This document shows, one piece after another, positions 1 to 9,204 of a DNA stretch of 64,000 bases. Below the pieces are notes generated by a model, which made no database searches, was not told the origin of the DNA, and saw only the letters and a list, made by a program, of their open reading frames with translations. The DNA comes from Aliivibrio fischeri ATCC 7744 = JCM 18803 = DSM 507 (GTDB lineage: Bacteria > Pseudomonadota > Gammaproteobacteria > Enterobacterales > Vibrionaceae), in assembly GCF_023983475.1 (NCBI RefSeq), contig NZ_CP092712.1, positions 1,612,001 through 1,676,000 on the forward strand. The letters are read 5' to 3'. Within the stretch, counting starts at the first letter, position 1. Every line of letters begins with the position of its first letter. The position numbers and the translations under genes are program-made.

Positions 1-408
1 TGGTACTTACTAAATCACACACGCTTTGGTCGCTACGTTTATGCTCTAGGTGGCAATGAATCAGCAACTCGCTTATCTGGTATCAATGTGGATCGCGTTA
101 AGATCGGTGTTTACGCTATCTGTGGTCTACTTGCGGCACTGGCTGGCTTAATCGTAACATCTCGTCTTTCTTCAGCTCAACCAACAGCAGGTATGGGCTA
201 TGAGCTAGACGCAATCGCAGCGGTTGTACTTGGTGGTACAAGCCTAGCAGGTGGTAAAGGTCGCATCATGGGTACATTAATTGGTGCGCTTATCATCGGC
301 TTCTTAAACAACGCTCTGAACTTATTAGATGTTTCTTCTTACTACCAAATGATTGCCAAAGCTGTGGTTATCTTACTGGCAGTATTAGTGGACAATAAAA
401 ACAAGTAA
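1..408 (+). CDS. rbsC: Ribose ABC transporter permease RbsC (5' end outside window)
   Basis: The reading frame is open from the first base, so only the C-terminal 135 residues are present. They contain the final membrane helices of a sugar ABC permease (hydrophobic stretches around [16 protein letters not shown] and [13 protein letters not shown]) and the family segment [21 protein letters not shown]. With the RbsA ATPase (not in the window) it would form the inner-membrane ribose channel. It is followed after 131 bp by the ribose-binding protein gene, so the order rbsC-rbsB-rbsK-rbsR matches the enterobacterial and vibrio rbs operon. The gap holds a short inverted repeat (GGCACAA/TTGTGCC, about 479-511). 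Confidence 0.95.
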   Translation, partial: WYLLNHTRFGRYVYALGGNESATRLSGINVDRVKIGVYAICGLLAALAGLIVTSRLSSAQPTAGMGYELDAIAAVVLGGTSLAGGKGRIMGTLIGALIIGFLNNALNLLDVSSYYQMIAKAVVILLAVLVDNKNK

Positions 409-539
409 CACCTTATTATTTATACAATAACTTATTACGAATACCCCTATAAATTCGTTTGCTGTTAACACAAAAATAGGCACAACCAGACGTACCATGT
501 TTGACTTGTGCCGCCCTACACCCTTATAAGGAATATAGA

Positions 540-1418
540 ATGAAAAAGTTAGCAACCCTAATCTCTGCAGCCCTACTTTCAACCTCTTTCGCATCAACAG
601 CGGCAGCTCAAGATACGATGGCAATGGTCGTTTCAACATTGAATAACCCATTTTTTGTGACCATGAAAGAAGGCGCTGAAGCAAAGGCAAAAGACCTAGG
701 CTACAAACTGATTGTTCTTGATTCTCAAAACGATCCAAGTAAAGAACTTTCAAACATTGAAGATCTTACGGTTCGTGGCGTAAAAGCAATTCTTATCAAC
801 CCAACTGATTCTGATGCTGTTTCAAATGCGATTCGTATGGCTAACCGCTCTGGTATTCCTGTATTAACGCTTGACCGTGGTGCAAGCCGTGGTGAAGTAG
901 TTAGTCACATTGCATCTGATAACATTGCTGGTGGTGAGATGGCAGGTAAATTCATCATGGAAAAAGTGGGCGAAAAAGCACGCGTTATCCAACTTGAAGG
1001 CATCGCTGGTACCTCTGCTGCACGTGAGCGTGGTGAAGGTTTCATGAAAACAGTAGATAATGGTGATCTGACTCTACTTGGTAGCCAACCTGCTGATTTT
1101 GACCGTACTAAAGGTCTTAACGTAATGGAAAACATGATTGCAGCAAACCCTGATGTTCAAGCGGTATTTGCTCAAAATGATGAAATGGCGTTAGGTGCTC
1201 TACGTGCAGTTCAAGCATCAGGTAAAGACGTATTAATCGTCGGTTTTGATGGCACAGAAGATGGGATTGCAGCGGTTAACCGTGGTCTACTTGGCGCAAC
1301 TATCGCACAGCAACCAGACCTAATTGGTGCACTTGGTGTAGAAACAGCAGCTAAAGTTCTTAAAGGTGAAAAGGTTGAGAAATTCATCCCTGTTGACCTA
1401 AAAGTTATTACAAAGTAA
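540..1418 (+). CDS. rbsB: Periplasmic D-ribose-binding protein RbsB
   Basis: This 292-residue periplasmic binding protein delivers ribose to the RbsAC transporter and usually to the ribose chemoreceptor. The start at 540 follows an AAGGA Shine-Dalgarno and opens a classic signal peptide ([13 protein letters not shown]...ASTAAAQ). An in-frame start at 501 would bury that signal, so I reject it. Family landmarks include [43 protein letters not shown] and VGFDGTEDG, which line the sugar cleft in the type I binding-protein fold. It lies between rbsC and rbsK, with a strong hairpin directly downstream that may raise its expression relative to rbsK. Confidence 0.96.
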   Translation: MKKLATLISAALLSTSFASTAAAQDTMAMVVSTLNNPFFVTMKEGAEAKAKDLGYKLIVLDSQNDPSKELSNIEDLTVRGVKAILINPTDSDAVSNAIRMANRSGIPVLTLDRGASRGEVVSHIASDNIAGGEMAGKFIMEKVGEKARVIQLEGIAGTSAARERGEGFMKTVDNGDLTLLGSQPADFDRTKGLNVMENMIAANPDVQAVFAQNDEMALGALRAVQASGKDVLIVGFDGTEDGIAAVNRGLLGATIAQQPDLIGALGVETAAKVLKGEKVEKFIPVDLKVITK

Positions 1419-1440
1419 TCAGCTTATAAAGTAATAAAAC

Positions 1441-1489
1441 GGAGCATTGATACGCTCACAACAACCAGTATCAGTGCTCCCTCTTTTCA
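1441..1489 (+). terminator. Intercistronic hairpin between rbsB and rbsK
   Basis: GGAGCATTGATAC pairs with GTATCAGTGCTCC (12 of 13 positions) over a 14-base loop, followed by CTCTTTTC. It could act as a partial terminator or a 3' mRNA stabiliser that keeps rbsB transcript more abundant than rbsK, as often seen for binding-protein genes. The T-run is imperfect, so read-through into rbsK is expected. Confidence 0.6.
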
Positions 1490-1608
1490 AACATTAGAAC
1501 CCTATAAAACCTATCGTTAAATGAACGAGTTAATCAATAAACTGATCGCCCATTTACCCATAAGTTTTAAGACCACATTCCGGTCACAGATAAGAAACAA
1601 GGCACATT

Positions 1609-2526
1609 ATGAATAAATTAGTTGTTTTAGGTAGCGTAAACGCAGACCACGTTCTTCAAGTTGCTTCATTCCCTCGCCCAGGCGAGACGTTACACGGTCA
1701 CAGCTATTCCGTTATTCCTGGTGGCAAAGGCGCAAACCAAGCGGTTGCGGCGGCACGTTTAGGTGCTGATATCGCATTTATCGCAAGCGTGGGTGATGAC
1801 AGTTTTGGCCACCAGATGATTGAAGCTTTTCAGTTTGATGGCATTAATACCGAAGCGGTCATGATAGAAGAAAATACACCAACCGGCATTGCGATGATCC
1901 AAGTGGCTGCAACTGGCGAAAACAGCATTTGTATTTCAGCAGAAGCAAATGCGCGTTTAACGGCAGATCGTATTGCGCCTCATCACGGATTAATCGAAGC
2001 CGCTGATACCCTATTAATGCAACTTGAAACGCCTATTGAAACCATAGAAATAGCAGCACAAGTGGCCAAAGCAGCAGGTACTAAAGTGGTATTAAACCCA
2101 GCCCCTGCGCATCAATTAAGTGATGACTTATTACAACTTGTTGATATCATTACACCAAACGAAACAGAAGCCGAACTATTAACTGGCATTCAAGTCACGG
2201 ATATGGCGAGCGCTCAACAAGCGGCTGATGCACTTCATGCAAAAGGCATCGAAACCGTAATGATCACCCTTGGCAGCAAAGGAGTTTGGATAAGCCAAAA
2301 TGGTTCTGGTCGCCAAGTTGAAGGTTTCAAAGTGCAAGCGACAGATACAACAGGCGCAGGAGATACTTTCAACGGTGCATTCTTAACTGGATTACAATCA
2401 GGCCGTAAATTGGATGATGCTATCAAGTTTGCTCACGCTGCTGCCGCAATATCTGTAACTCGAATGGGTGCTCAAACGTCAATACCTTCAATCACTGAAG
2501 TCGAACGTTTTCTCTTAGAGCATTGA
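1609..2526 (+). CDS. rbsK: Ribokinase RbsK
   Basis: This 305-residue PfkB-family kinase phosphorylates ribose to ribose-5-phosphate, feeding the pentose phosphate pathway. The N-terminal sugar-binding signature GGKGANQAVAAARLG lies near residues 38-52. The C-terminal PfkB signature DTTGAGDTFNGAF, with the catalytic Asp and anion-hole glycines, lies near residues 247-259. The length matches E. coli RbsK. It is separated from rbsB by 190 bp containing a hairpin, and rbsR follows 65 bp later. The start is the first ATG after the rbsB hairpin, with an AAGG purine stretch 8 bases upstream. Confidence 0.96.
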   Translation: MNKLVVLGSVNADHVLQVASFPRPGETLHGHSYSVIPGGKGANQAVAAARLGADIAFIASVGDDSFGHQMIEAFQFDGINTEAVMIEENTPTGIAMIQVAATGENSICISAEANARLTADRIAPHHGLIEAADTLLMQLETPIETIEIAAQVAKAAGTKVVLNPAPAHQLSDDLLQLVDIITPNETEAELLTGIQVTDMASAQQAADALHAKGIETVMITLGSKGVWISQNGSGRQVEGFKVQATDTTGAGDTFNGAFLTGLQSGRKLDDAIKFAHAAAAISVTRMGAQTSIPSITEVERFLLEH

Positions 2527-2533
2527 TAATTAA

Positions 2534-2574
2534 ATATCGTTGCCTGTATTTGTATTTAATGTAGGCAACGATAT
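2534..2574 (+). promoter_or_regulatory. Inverted repeat between rbsK and rbsR
   Basis: A perfect 12-base inverted repeat (ATATCGTTGCCT / AGGCAACGATAT) with a 17-base spacer fills most of the rbsK-rbsR gap and ends just before the rbsR Shine-Dalgarno (AAGGAT). It could be an intra-operon hairpin tempering rbsR expression, or an operator. No T-run follows, so a simple terminator is unlikely. Confidence 0.5.
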
Positions 2575-2591
2575 AAACAAGGATTGAATTT

Positions 2592-3599
2592 ATGGCAACA
2601 ATCAAAGATGTAGCCAAACATGCAAGTGTCTCAACCTCAACAGTAAGTCATGTTTTAAATAAAACTCGATTTGTTAGCGAAGACATTTCAGAACGTGTCA
2701 TGGCCGCAGTAGCAGAACTAAACTATGCCCCTTCTGCCCTCGCCCGCAGTTTAAAAGTCAATCATACAAAAACCTTTGGCATGTTAGTGACAACCTCAAC
2801 GAACCCATTTTTTGGTGAAGTGGTAAAAGGGGTAGAACGTCGCTGCTATGAAAAAGGCTATAACCTCATCTTATGTAATACCGAAGGTGACGCCGAACGT
2901 GTTCATTCAAGCTTAGATACCTTGCTACAAAAGCGTGTCGATGGTTTATTGCTGATGTGTACCGAGATAGAAAATCAAGTGCTTGAGCTCTTTTCTCGTT
3001 ATCAACCAGTTCCTACCGTTGTAATGGATTGGGGATTGATTGATTTTCCAAGCGACAAAATTCAAGACAACTCGCACCACGGTGGCTATCTAGCAACAAA
3101 ACACCTTATTGAACAAGGTCACACTGAAATTGGTTGTTTAACTGGCCCTCTTAACAAACTGCAAGCGCAACAGCGTTTAAGTGGTTTTGTGCAAGCAATG
3201 GAAGAATCCGGATTAGAAATCAATAAAAACTGGATTGCATCGGGCAATTTTGAATGCGAAGGCGGTGAAGCGGCTTTCAACGAAATTCATGCTAAAGGCA
3301 AACTACCAACGGCATTATTTGTTTGTAATGACATGATGGCAATGGGAATGATCAATTGCGCAAGCAAAAAAGGCATTTCAGTTCCTAGTGACATTTCAAT
3401 TGTTGGTTACGATGACATTAAAATGGCTAAATACATCACGCCATCACTTACTACCATTCATCAACCAAAACACCGATTAGGCCAACAAGCGGTCGATTCA
3501 CTACTAGAAAAAATAGCAACAAAATCAGAAACGAATCGAGTTTTTCAGCTAGAGCCTACACTCATGGTTCGAGACAGCGTAAAAACGCTATCAAATTAG
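2592..3599 (+). CDS. rbsR: Ribose operon repressor RbsR (LacI family)
   Basis: This 335-residue LacI/GalR-type repressor has an N-terminal helix-turn-helix and hinge (ATIKDVAKHASVSTSTVSH, residues 2-20, then the ALARSLK hinge near residue 50). A periplasmic-binding-protein-like effector domain follows, with TSTNPFFGEVVKGVE, FVCNDMMAMG and SIVGYDDIKMAKY. It would repress the rbs operon until ribose is bound. Its position as the last gene after rbsK is the usual rbs arrangement. A strong bidirectional terminator follows. Confidence 0.95.
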   Translation: MATIKDVAKHASVSTSTVSHVLNKTRFVSEDISERVMAAVAELNYAPSALARSLKVNHTKTFGMLVTTSTNPFFGEVVKGVERRCYEKGYNLILCNTEGDAERVHSSLDTLLQKRVDGLLLMCTEIENQVLELFSRYQPVPTVVMDWGLIDFPSDKIQDNSHHGGYLATKHLIEQGHTEIGCLTGPLNKLQAQQRLSGFVQAMEESGLEINKNWIASGNFECEGGEAAFNEIHAKGKLPTALFVCNDMMAMGMINCASKKGISVPSDISIVGYDDIKMAKYITPSLTTIHQPKHRLGQQAVDSLLEKIATKSETNRVFQLEPTLMVRDSVKTLSN

Positions 3600-3630
3600 A
3601 GCCACCACTGAATACAAAGTAAAACCGATC

Positions 3631-3683
3631 AAAGAGTCTCTTATCATATTCCTTTCTAATGGAAAATAATAAGAGACTCTTTC
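3631..3683. terminator. Bidirectional terminator, rbsR / DNA ligase gene
   Basis: AAAGAGTCTCTTAT pairs with ATAAGAGACTCTTT across a central AT-rich loop, and T or A runs flank both arms. It separates the convergent rbsR and ligase genes and can serve both. Confidence 0.8.
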
Positions 3684-3687
3684 TATT

Positions 3688-4545
3688 CTAATAATGCTTT
3701 CTTACTGCAACGTATCGCGCAAATCTTGGGATTCCGTTATCCGTATAACCGTTATAACGATAAGTCACCGTAGAACCCAATTTAGGTGGGTTTTCTCTCA
3801 CTTCCACACTCAAACCGCTGCCAACTTTAAATTCTTTTCCATTTGGCATACGTAAAATCATTGCGCCCACCATACCGCGAAACTTACCTTTCCCATCGGT
3901 ATAGCCGATCACAATGGCTTCATTGTCTTGGTGTTTTTTCACTTTAATTAAATCGTCACTGCGTCCGGGTCTATAAACTTCGCTGACCTTTCTTAGCATC
4001 ACCCCTTCACCATTACGTGCAGAGATATCATCTAATGCTTCTAATAGAGAGTCTTCATTACTGATAGGATAATGTTCAACCAATTTTAAGTGCGGGTGAT
4101 CGAGCTTTTTAACTATGGTTGATAGCTCATAATATCGTTTAGGAAACATACCGGCAGAGCTAGGTAAATCGAATGCCATGAAGCGAATTTTTTTCCATAG
4201 CTCGTCATCTGGTTGACTGTCTAACACTGTCTTTGCAACTTGCTGAAAACCTCCTCTTCCAGCCCATAACTCTCCATCAATCTTATGATCGGGTAATGGA
4301 TCAGTAAACCAATCTGGTGCATATATCGTGTGGCCTGTTCGTGTTATTAACTTTTCCCCTGTCCATAATGCTCGAATACCATCTAACTTCTCACTTGCCC
4401 AATACCCTTCAATATCCATTCCTTTTTCGTATTGAGTAGCAAGAACTACATCTATTGATGCAGTATTTGGTTCATCATGTGAATATGTGGGGAGTGGGGT
4501 TAACCCAAGCGCAACCAAGGCTGCAAGTAGCTTTATTTTCATCAT
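3688..4545 (-). CDS. Secreted ATP-dependent DNA ligase
   Basis: This 285-residue minimal ATP-dependent DNA ligase carries an N-terminal signal peptide (MMKIKLLAALVALGLTPLPTYS), so it is predicted to be periplasmic. The nucleotidyl-lysine motif I is SEKLDGIRA (Lys near residue 52). Other nucleotidyltransferase motifs visible are IDGELWAGRGGF, MAFDLP, GEGVMLRK and LIKVKKHQDNEA, followed by a short OB-fold region. It lacks extra DNA-binding domains, as is typical of the small Lig types of Vibrio, Haemophilus and Neisseria. It is divergent from a secreted nuclease gene. A role in handling incoming or extracellular DNA is plausible but is my inference. Confidence 0.9.
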   Translation of the reverse strand: MMKIKLLAALVALGLTPLPTYSHDEPNTASIDVVLATQYEKGMDIEGYWASEKLDGIRALWTGEKLITRTGHTIYAPDWFTDPLPDHKIDGELWAGRGGFQQVAKTVLDSQPDDELWKKIRFMAFDLPSSAGMFPKRYYELSTIVKKLDHPHLKLVEHYPISNEDSLLEALDDISARNGEGVMLRKVSEVYRPGRSDDLIKVKKHQDNEAIVIGYTDGKGKFRGMVGAMILRMPNGKEFKVGSGLSVEVRENPPKLGSTVTYRYNGYTDNGIPRFARYVAVRKHY

Positions 4546-4871
4546 CCTGACCTATTATCACTATTCCTTTATTTCATGATTACATAAGCTCGTGAACAAC
4601 TAACGAAAAAATTGAACAAACATCACTCTATTTCGATCCATCTCCAGAAACAATGAAATGCGAGAACTATCACTTTCACTGTTTAAATATCCACTATTAC
4701 CATAATTGTTATTTCATTGAGCTCTGCCAGATTTGCGACTTACCAAAAAGATCAATATCTCACTCTTAATGCAAAAGTAATGTTTGTGACACATCAATAT
4801 GAGATGTTTATTTATAGATAATTCTAATATCTATAAATAATTCATATAACTCAACTATGGAAAGTAGTGAA
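4546..4871. promoter_or_regulatory. Divergent intergenic region with a 13-bp perfect palindrome
   Basis: This AT-rich gap of about 325 bp between the divergent ligase and nuclease genes must hold both promoters. The clearest structure is a 13-base inverted repeat with a 7-base spacer at 4808-4840 (arms TTATTTATAGATA / TATCTATAAATAA), ending 31 bases before the nuclease start. It could be an operator or a 5'-UTR hairpin. I could not identify promoter hexamers with confidence. Confidence 0.5.
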
Positions 4872-7526
4872 ATGAAAACAACACAAATAAAAACCTCTCT
4901 TGCTATGGCGATTGGCTTGGCGCTATCTGGCAACGCTTCTGCTGACATCATCATCTCTCAATACGTGGAAGGTGGAAGTTACAACAAATCATTGGAGATC
5001 AGTAACACCTCTGATAGTCCAGTTTCCCTTTCAGGTTATGTACTTAAATCTAAATACAACGGCCTCAATGAATGGAAAAACGATTTAGATTTATCGTCTA
5101 TTACTCTTGATGCCAAAAGTGTTTATGTCATCTCTAATGGCCGATCATCCGACCCTATCAAAGCCGTTACCGACAGCATTGAAAGCATTGTAAATCACAA
5201 CGGTGATGAAACTTACATGCTATTTAAAGATGGTGTAGAGCATGATCGCATAGGCATTGATGGCGATGTAGATTGGGGGAAAGATAAGAGTTTTGTTCGT
5301 GCTGATTTAACCCCAAGCACAACGTTTGATGCCAACATGTGGATTGAAAAACCAAAAGACAACATTGACGGATTAGGGGCATATCAAGAAGGCGTCACAC
5401 CACCTCCGGCATTTGCATGTCAAACAGAATCAGGTGCAACACCCGTATTTACAGAAATAAACCAAATTCAAGGAACCGGAGACAAATCCCCTCTTATCTC
5501 TAGCGGCTTTATTTCAGATGATGAGTATTTTGTTCAAGGTGTTGTTACCGCTCGTGGCGAAAGCTTACTAAAAGGATTTTATTTACAAGGTCTCAACGAT
5601 GATTTTGCTCCTAACAGCTCAGAAGGCATATTTGTTAGCACAGGAAGTGCGCCATCGTTAGAAATTCAACCCGGCGCATTAGTGTGTGTAAAAGCTAAAG
5701 TTCAAGAATATTACGGTCAAACGCAATTAAAACCTGATACCAATAACTTCTTAGTTCAAGGCCACCAAGCCCCTGTATCCGTTACTGAGCTAACCATTAA
5801 TGAAAACGAAACGCTTGCGCAAGCCCTTGAGCGTCATGAAGGGATGCAGGTTAAACTCACTTCGCACTCAGATTTACGTATCACACGTAATTTCAGCTTT
5901 GACTACGCAAGTAAACGCAACAACATGGTACTTTCTCATGGTGAACCACTATTCAAACCTACACAGCTCTTTGCTGCAGAAAGCCCTGAAGCCATTCAAC
6001 TTGCTGAAGAGAATGCAAAACGCCAAATCACCATAGAGTCTGATAATAAAGCACCTAATGGAGAAGTGCCTTATTTCCCTGATTTTGCGACCGATTCCAA
6101 TCAAGATGGTAGCGCAGATTCATACTTACGTCTTGGTGCTCGCATTGAAGGTTTAGAAGGGGTTATCGCCTACTCTTACGGCCAATACCGCCTTGTTACC
6201 ACCAATACCATTTCACAAGAAAATATCATCACTCAAGCTTTCGATGAAGATGGTGAAGCCTTATTTAATGTAGAGCGTACTGACGAACCGAATGTTGACG
6301 ATGCTGATCTCACCATTACTAGTTTTAACGTATTAAACTACTTCACATCCGTTGCTGCTGGTGGCGATGCCAACCCAACAGGTCAAAACCGTGGTGCAAC
6401 AAGTGCTGATGACTTTGCGATTCAACAGGCTAAAATCCTCTCGGCATTAGTGGCTATTGATGCTGACATTATTGGTTTAATGGAAGTTGAAAATAACGGT
6501 TTTGGCGAAAACAGTGCCATTAACGATCTAACCACTGCATTAAATGCTCAATTTGAAGACGAAGAAGATCACTACAAATACGTAGAGATAAAAAACAAAG
6601 ACAAATACCAAGGGGAATACCTAGGCTCTGATGCCATTATGGTTGCCCTTCTTTACCGCCCTAGTGAAGTCAAACTCAAAGGCAAAGCACGTGTAATTAA
6701 AACACCAGAACAACACATTGCTGAAAATACCATTACTCGTGACAACAACGGGACCATTGAATTTAACCCAGCTTATGACAAATACCAACGTCATAGCCTA
6801 GTTCAAAAATTCATGGTGAAAGACGCTAAAGAGCCATTAACCGTTGTTGTTAATCACTTAAAATCAAAAGGCTCTGAGTGTATTGAGCAATGGCAAAACT
6901 TTGAAGAAGATAAAGATCCATCAGATCTACAAGGTAACTGTAACCGCTTTAGAGTATCAGCAGCAAAAGCCATTGGTGATGAGCTAGAAAGCGTAAAAGG
7001 CGATGTGTTAATTCTTGGCGATATGAATGCTTATGGCATGGAAGATCCACTATTAACCCTTACGGATTACAGCCAAGAGAAATATAACCGTGACATCTTT
7101 ACCGCTTCTTACACCACATTAGGCACAGATAAAGATGGTAAACCCCTGCCTTATGAAACAACAGGCGGTCAGATCTCTCAAGGTTACGGTTACATTAACT
7201 TAAATACCTTACTGCATGGAACGGATACTTTCTCTTACACTTACTCAGGTGAATTAGGGAACCTTGACCACGCTTTAGCGAATAAGTCTCTAGCAAAACG
7301 TGTTGCAGAAATCGAAGATTGGCACATTAACGCTGCTGAAAGTAACTTATTTGAATACAGTCCAAAATACACGGGAGACATGGTGAAATACAATGACATG
7401 TATTCAGCATCTGATCATGACCCAATTGTGATCACACTTGATTATGAGAAAGGCGCATCATTTAACTTCTTTGCGTTAGCTTCTTTATTAGGCTTTGGTT
7501 TCTTGCGCAGAAAACTACGTAAATAA
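4872..7526 (+). CDS. ExeM/NucH (Xds)-family extracellular endonuclease
   Basis: This 884-residue secreted nuclease starts at 4872, where the signal peptide (MKTTQIKTSLAMAIGLALSGNASA) begins; the ATG at 4857 has no ribosome-binding site. After the signal come a lamin-tail-like beta domain (SLEISNTSDSPVSLSGYVL), an OB-fold-like region (about residues 190-430) and an endonuclease/exonuclease/phosphatase catalytic domain. The catalytic domain shows TSFNVLNYF, GLMEVENNG (metal-binding Glu), VVNHLKSKG, LGDMNAYG, NLDHALA and SASDHDPI. The C-terminus has a hydrophobic helix and basic tail (LASLLGFGFLRRKLRK), like a GlyGly-CTERM surface-sorting signal but without an obvious Gly-Gly. It probably degrades extracellular DNA for nutrients or biofilm escape. 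Confidence 0.92.
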   Translation: MKTTQIKTSLAMAIGLALSGNASADIIISQYVEGGSYNKSLEISNTSDSPVSLSGYVLKSKYNGLNEWKNDLDLSSITLDAKSVYVISNGRSSDPIKAVTDSIESIVNHNGDETYMLFKDGVEHDRIGIDGDVDWGKDKSFVRADLTPSTTFDANMWIEKPKDNIDGLGAYQEGVTPPPAFACQTESGATPVFTEINQIQGTGDKSPLISSGFISDDEYFVQGVVTARGESLLKGFYLQGLNDDFAPNSSEGIFVSTGSAPSLEIQPGALVCVKAKVQEYYGQTQLKPDTNNFLVQGHQAPVSVTELTINENETLAQALERHEGMQVKLTSHSDLRITRNFSFDYASKRNNMVLSHGEPLFKPTQLFAAESPEAIQLAEENAKRQITIESDNKAPNGEVPYFPDFATDSNQDGSADSYLRLGARIEGLEGVIAYSYGQYRLVTTNTISQENIITQAFDEDGEALFNVERTDEPNVDDADLTITSFNVLNYFTSVAAGGDANPTGQNRGATSADDFAIQQAKILSALVAIDADIIGLMEVENNGFGENSAINDLTTALNAQFEDEEDHYKYVEIKNKDKYQGEYLGSDAIMVALLYRPSEVKLKGKARVIKTPEQHIAENTITRDNNGTIEFNPAYDKYQRHSLVQKFMVKDAKEPLTVVVNHLKSKGSECIEQWQNFEEDKDPSDLQGNCNRFRVSAAKAIGDELESVKGDVLILGDMNAYGMEDPLLTLTDYSQEKYNRDIFTASYTTLGTDKDGKPLPYETTGGQISQGYGYINLNTLLHGTDTFSYTYSGELGNLDHALANKSLAKRVAEIEDWHINAAESNLFEYSPKYTGDMVKYNDMYSASDHDPIVITLDYEKGASFNFFALASLLGFGFLRRKLRK

Positions 7527-7549
7527 CCGTTATAAATAGCATTAAATAA

Positions 7550-7578
7550 AAATGGCGGAGTATCTACACTCCGCCATT
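7550..7578. terminator. Bidirectional terminator, nuclease / MATE genes
   Basis: AATGGCGGAGT pairs with ACTCCGCCATT around a 6-base loop, flanked by A and T runs. It lies between convergent genes and ends next to the MATE stop codon. Confidence 0.85.
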
Positions 7579-7581
7579 CTT

Positions 7582-9051
7582 TTATTTTGAAGCCACAGAA
7601 ACTTCCAACTCTTCGTCGGTTTCTGCACCACTTTGCATGATGACGGCATCGTTATTACAAAACGGCGTCATGGTGACACTAATATCTGCTAATGTATCTT
7701 CTGTGCATACGGTTTCACAATGCTCTCTCACCATACTGATCACGTGCATTCTTAACACGATTAAACTGATAATACCGAACACCACATTACCTACGGCTTG
7801 ACCATATAACACACCCAAACCGCCATACCACTGCGCACCGAAGTACACAAAAGGCAAAGTACCAATGGTTGCTTTACTTAGGTTAAGTGCCGTTGAATAT
7901 AAAGGTTTACCCAAGTTATTAAATGACGTGTTTGCCACAAACATTGCGCCATTAAAGATAAAGGTGATAGCCACAAAACTACAGAATGTCATCATAATCA
8001 GCGACGCATCACCAACTAAGTTAAAGGCTTTAACAATGTAATCTTGCAGTAAAAACAAGATCAGTGAGACCGCAATACAATAAATCGCAGTAAAGAACAG
8101 CGAATTACGCAGCGTGTCTTTTACTCTATCAATGCGTTTTGCCCCAAAGTTCTGTCCAATGATTGGACCAACCGCTCCAGACAACGCAAAAATCACCGCA
8201 AACGTAACAGGAATTAATCGTCCAATTACCGCAAAGCCAGCAACAAAATCTTCACCAAACGGCGCAAGGGTTGATGTCACAATCGCATTACCAATCGGTG
8301 TTGCCGTATTCGTAATAATAGCCGGAGCCGCAATAGTAATAATGGCAGGTGTATGATCTTTTATGATCGACCATTCAGGCCATTTCACTAAATTGTGCGT
8401 TTTCACTAATGGGTATAAAGAGAAAACCAATACGGTAATTCGAGAGATTACCGATGCAATCGCCGCCCCTTCAACATTAAGTCCAAAACCAAAAATGAAA
8501 ATTGGATCTAAAATGGCATTCACAATACCACCGTATAATGTGGCTAACATTGAACGTTTAGCATCACCTACAGCACGAAGACCTGCACCCGCGGCCATAG
8601 CAATGGCAATAATTGGGGTACTTGGTAATAAAATTGAAAGATATGCTTGAGCACGCTCAGCAACAAACCCTTTTGCTCCTATCATTGAAAGCAATTCAGG
8701 AATAAAGCAGAACATAACAATCGTTACAACGGTATTCACAATAAAGGCGATCGCCAGTGTACTACTCGCTAATTGTTGTGCTTTTTCGTTCTCTTTTGCC
8801 CCTAGCGCTTTAGATACCAAAGCCCCCATGGCAATAGAAGAACCGATAGAAACTGAGGTTGAAAAGAATATTATCGTTCCAGCAAAACCAATAGCAGCGG
8901 CTAACTCAACTTGTCCTAATAAACTAATAAAAAACATATCTAATAAGTCAACGACAAACAGTGCCATTAAACCAATAGAAGATGCTCCCGACATTACTAA
9001 AATGTGTCTCATGGTCGATCCATGAACAAATTTAGCCGTTTGATTACTCAC
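7582..9051 (-). CDS. MATE-family multidrug/Na+ antiporter
   Basis: This 489-residue protein has about twelve hydrophobic segments in two related halves, as in the MATE (NorM/DinF) family that exports cationic compounds using Na+ or H+ gradients. Family-like segments include PSTPIIAIAMAAGAGLRAVGDAK and its pseudo-repeat SGAVGPIIGQNFGAKR. The acidic C-terminal tail of about 30 residues (ending AETDEELEVSVASK) is hydrophilic and longer than usual. The gene is monocistronic between two terminators. The substrate cannot be predicted. Confidence 0.88.
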   Translation of the reverse strand: MSNQTAKFVHGSTMRHILVMSGASSIGLMALFVVDLLDMFFISLLGQVELAAAIGFAGTIIFFSTSVSIGSSIAMGALVSKALGAKENEKAQQLASSTLAIAFIVNTVVTIVMFCFIPELLSMIGAKGFVAERAQAYLSILLPSTPIIAIAMAAGAGLRAVGDAKRSMLATLYGGIVNAILDPIFIFGFGLNVEGAAIASVISRITVLVFSLYPLVKTHNLVKWPEWSIIKDHTPAIITIAAPAIITNTATPIGNAIVTSTLAPFGEDFVAGFAVIGRLIPVTFAVIFALSGAVGPIIGQNFGAKRIDRVKDTLRNSLFFTAIYCIAVSLILFLLQDYIVKAFNLVGDASLIMMTFCSFVAITFIFNGAMFVANTSFNNLGKPLYSTALNLSKATIGTLPFVYFGAQWYGGLGVLYGQAVGNVVFGIISLIVLRMHVISMVREHCETVCTEDTLADISVTMTPFCNNDAVIMQSGAETDEELEVSVASK

Positions 9052-9154
9052 ATATCTCTCCTACCATTATCTTTCTACTCTTTACCATTTTAGATAAAAA
9101 TAGCGTAATGGTGTTGAATACTAAAAATTAAATCATTATTTCCTAAAAATAAAA

Positions 9155-9183
9155 AAAACCACAAACTAATTGTGGTTTTCTTC
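9155..9183. terminator. Terminator downstream of the coiled-coil protein gene
   Basis: AAAACCACAA pairs with TTGTGGTTTT around a 5-base loop, inside flanking A and T runs. It lies just after the leftward gene ending at 9205 and upstream of the MATE gene. Confidence 0.8.
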
Positions 9184-9204
9184 AAACAGTGGAAGTAATA
9201 ACGA

